Source of the DNA: Candidatus Nealsoniibacteriota bacterium
GTDB taxonomy: Bacteria; Patescibacteriota; Minisyncoccia; Minisyncoccales; PWPS01
Length of the DNA stretch: 22,688 nt
Assembly: GCA_003557065.1 (NCBI GenBank)
Contig: PWPS01000013.1
Coordinates: forward strand, 1-22,688
Reading direction: 5' to 3'
Below, piece by piece: positions 21,730-22,688 of the stretch (position 1 is its first letter; each line of letters starts with the position of its first letter). The translations under genes and the position numbers were made by a program. The notes beneath the pieces are model-generated. The model was not told the DNA's origin and made no database searches. It was given only the letters and a program-made list of their open reading frames with translations.

Positions 21730-22688
21730 ATGAGAGAGGCCTTATTGCAAAAAAAGATTATAGGTGGAAAGGTGAAATGTCTGACCTGTGCTCATTGTTG
21801 CAGTCTATCCGAAAATGAAGTCGGATTATGTAAGGTGAGACAAAATAAAAAAGGAAAGATATTAACCTACAACTACGAAAAACTATCCGCACTTAATTCC
21901 GACCCCGTTGAAAAAAAGCCACTCTTTCACTTTCTTCCGGGAACGCAAACTCTTTCGGTTGCTGCACCCGGTTGTTCATTCACTTGTAAAAACTGCCAAA
22001 ACTGGCATCTTTCACAAAAAAGAATAGATCAGATAGAAGAAGAAAATTTTTCTGCAAAAGATGTGGTTGAAACCGCTCTGGAAAAGAAAGTTTCTTCCAT
22101 ATCCTATACTTACAGTGAACCGATAATATTTTTGGAATACGCTTTGGAAATAATGACCGAAGCAAGAAAAAATGATTTAAAAAATGTCTGGGTTTCCAAT
22201 GGGTTCTTTACTCCGGCTTCACTAAGTAAAATACTACCCTTTTTGGATGCGATCAATATTGATTTAAAAAGTTTTTCCGATCGCTTCTATCGTGAAATTT
22301 GCGGCGGACAACTTGCTCCGGTTCTGAACTCCATAAAAAGGGTGAAAAAAGAAGGTGTTTGGGTAGAATTAACCACCCTTTTTATTCCCGGTATGAATGA
22401 TTCCACACAAGAGATGAAAAAGATAGCCACCTTTATCGCCTCACTCGGAAAAGAAATCCCTTGGCACATTTCCAAATTTTCCGGAATATTGTCCAAGGAA
22501 ATGAAAAACATCCCCGATACACCCATAGAAACTTTGGAGAAAGCGTATGATATCGGAAAAAGTGTCGGACTAAAAAATGTCTATATCGGAAATGTTTCCG
22601 ATTCGGAAAAACAAAATACACTATGTCCGGAATGCTCTTTCGTTTTAATAGAAAGAAATCTTTACAAGATTAAAAGACATGACAATAT
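21730..22688 (+). CDS. amrS: AmmeMemoRadiSam system radical SAM enzyme, 3' partial
   Basis: Radical SAM enzyme of the pyruvate formate-lyase-activating type that usually travels with AMMECR1 and Memo proteins; its reaction is not established. The start at ATG21730 gives MREALLQKK, followed by a cysteine-rich N-terminus (Cys17, Cys20, Cys23, Cys24, Cys34 in GLCKVR), DPVEKKPLFHFLPGTQTLS (58-76) and the radical SAM motif Cys82-x3-Cys86-x2-Cys89 (CSFTCKNC) with QNW. Near the right edge are CPEC (299-302) and VLIER, typical of the C-terminal end. The frame is open to the last base after 319 codons, so only a short tail is missing. Partner genes, if present, lie beyond the window. Confidence 0.93.
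   Translation, partial: MREALLQKKIIGGKVKCLTCAHCCSLSENEVGLCKVRQNKKGKILTYNYEKLSALNSDPVEKKPLFHFLPGTQTLSVAAPGCSFTCKNCQNWHLSQKRIDQIEEENFSAKDVVETALEKKVSSISYTYSEPIIFLEYALEIMTEARKNDLKNVWVSNGFFTPASLSKILPFLDAINIDLKSFSDRFYREICGGQLAPVLNSIKRVKKEGVWVELTTLFIPGMNDSTQEMKKIATFIASLGKEIPWHISKFSGILSKEMKNIPDTPIETLEKAYDIGKSVGLKNVYIGNVSDSEKQNTLCPECSFVLIERNLYKIKRHDN

Noticed and set aside
1..22688. Recoded UGA as in Gracilibacteria/Absconditabacteria
   Set aside because: TGA ends several genes exactly at family-expected lengths (rplI, prenyl synthase, thpR, gltX), and no family protein needs TGA read as glycine.
1..22688. tRNA or rRNA genes, CRISPR array, insertion sequence
   Set aside because: No cloverleaf, rRNA stretch, regularly spaced repeats or transposase was seen on reading both strands.

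Overview
The window is AT-rich bacterial DNA, densely packed and using the standard genetic code: TGA acts as a real stop at several ATGA gene overlaps. The gene set is wholly core (ribosomal proteins L9 and L27, Glu- and Asp-tRNA synthetases, trigger factor, CTP synthase and much of the peptidoglycan pathway). Several genes are trimmed or of unusual type: an aspartyl-tRNA synthetase without the bacterial insertion domain, a CDKAL1/e-MtaB-like methylthiotransferase, one stand-alone Xer recombinase, and a DD-x-NGTD-x3-EFK hypothetical. This fits a member of the Candidate Phyla Radiation (Patescibacteria, perhaps Parcubacteria-like). The lineage is an inference from gene style; no rRNA gene or phylogeny is available here.

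Left block, + strand, 1-5437. It holds the end of a tRNA methylthiotransferase gene (cut by the window edge), a PD-(D/E)xK-like hypothetical and a 56-residue CxxC protein, closed by a hairpin terminator. A second unit follows: S41 protease, rplI, pyrG. pyrG runs tail to tail into rpmA with a 14-bp overlap.

Middle block, - strand, 5424-16230. rpmA has its own promoter. A lone tyrosine recombinase (xer, 5970-6941) has between its promoter and its start codon a 36-bp inverted-repeat site (6984-7019) that looks like a dif/lox core. Upstream of it a tight nine-gene operon runs from 16230 down to 7052: response-regulator receiver, aspS, D,D-carboxypeptidase, mraY, murD, ftsW, murG, gltX and a small exported protein. 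It joins lipid II synthesis and wall polymerisation to aminoacylation of the two acidic amino acids.

Right block, - strand, 16320-21626. It contains an SCEGH-motif hypothetical with a terminator, trigger factor, polyprenyl synthetase plus YjbQ, and a thpR-murC-small acidic membrane protein unit. At 21730 a divergent + strand gene begins, an AmmeMemoRadiSam radical SAM enzyme cut by the right edge.

The most interesting signal is the recombinase with its adjacent dif-like site. It lies about 1.6 kb from the point where gene direction (and visibly G/C strand bias) flips to a converging arrangement, as expected near a replication terminus. Together these suggest a one-recombinase Xer/dif chromosome-resolution module whose site may also autoregulate the recombinase gene. 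A second theme is promoters whose -10 box ends only 8-10 nt before the start codon, which suggests leaderless mRNAs.
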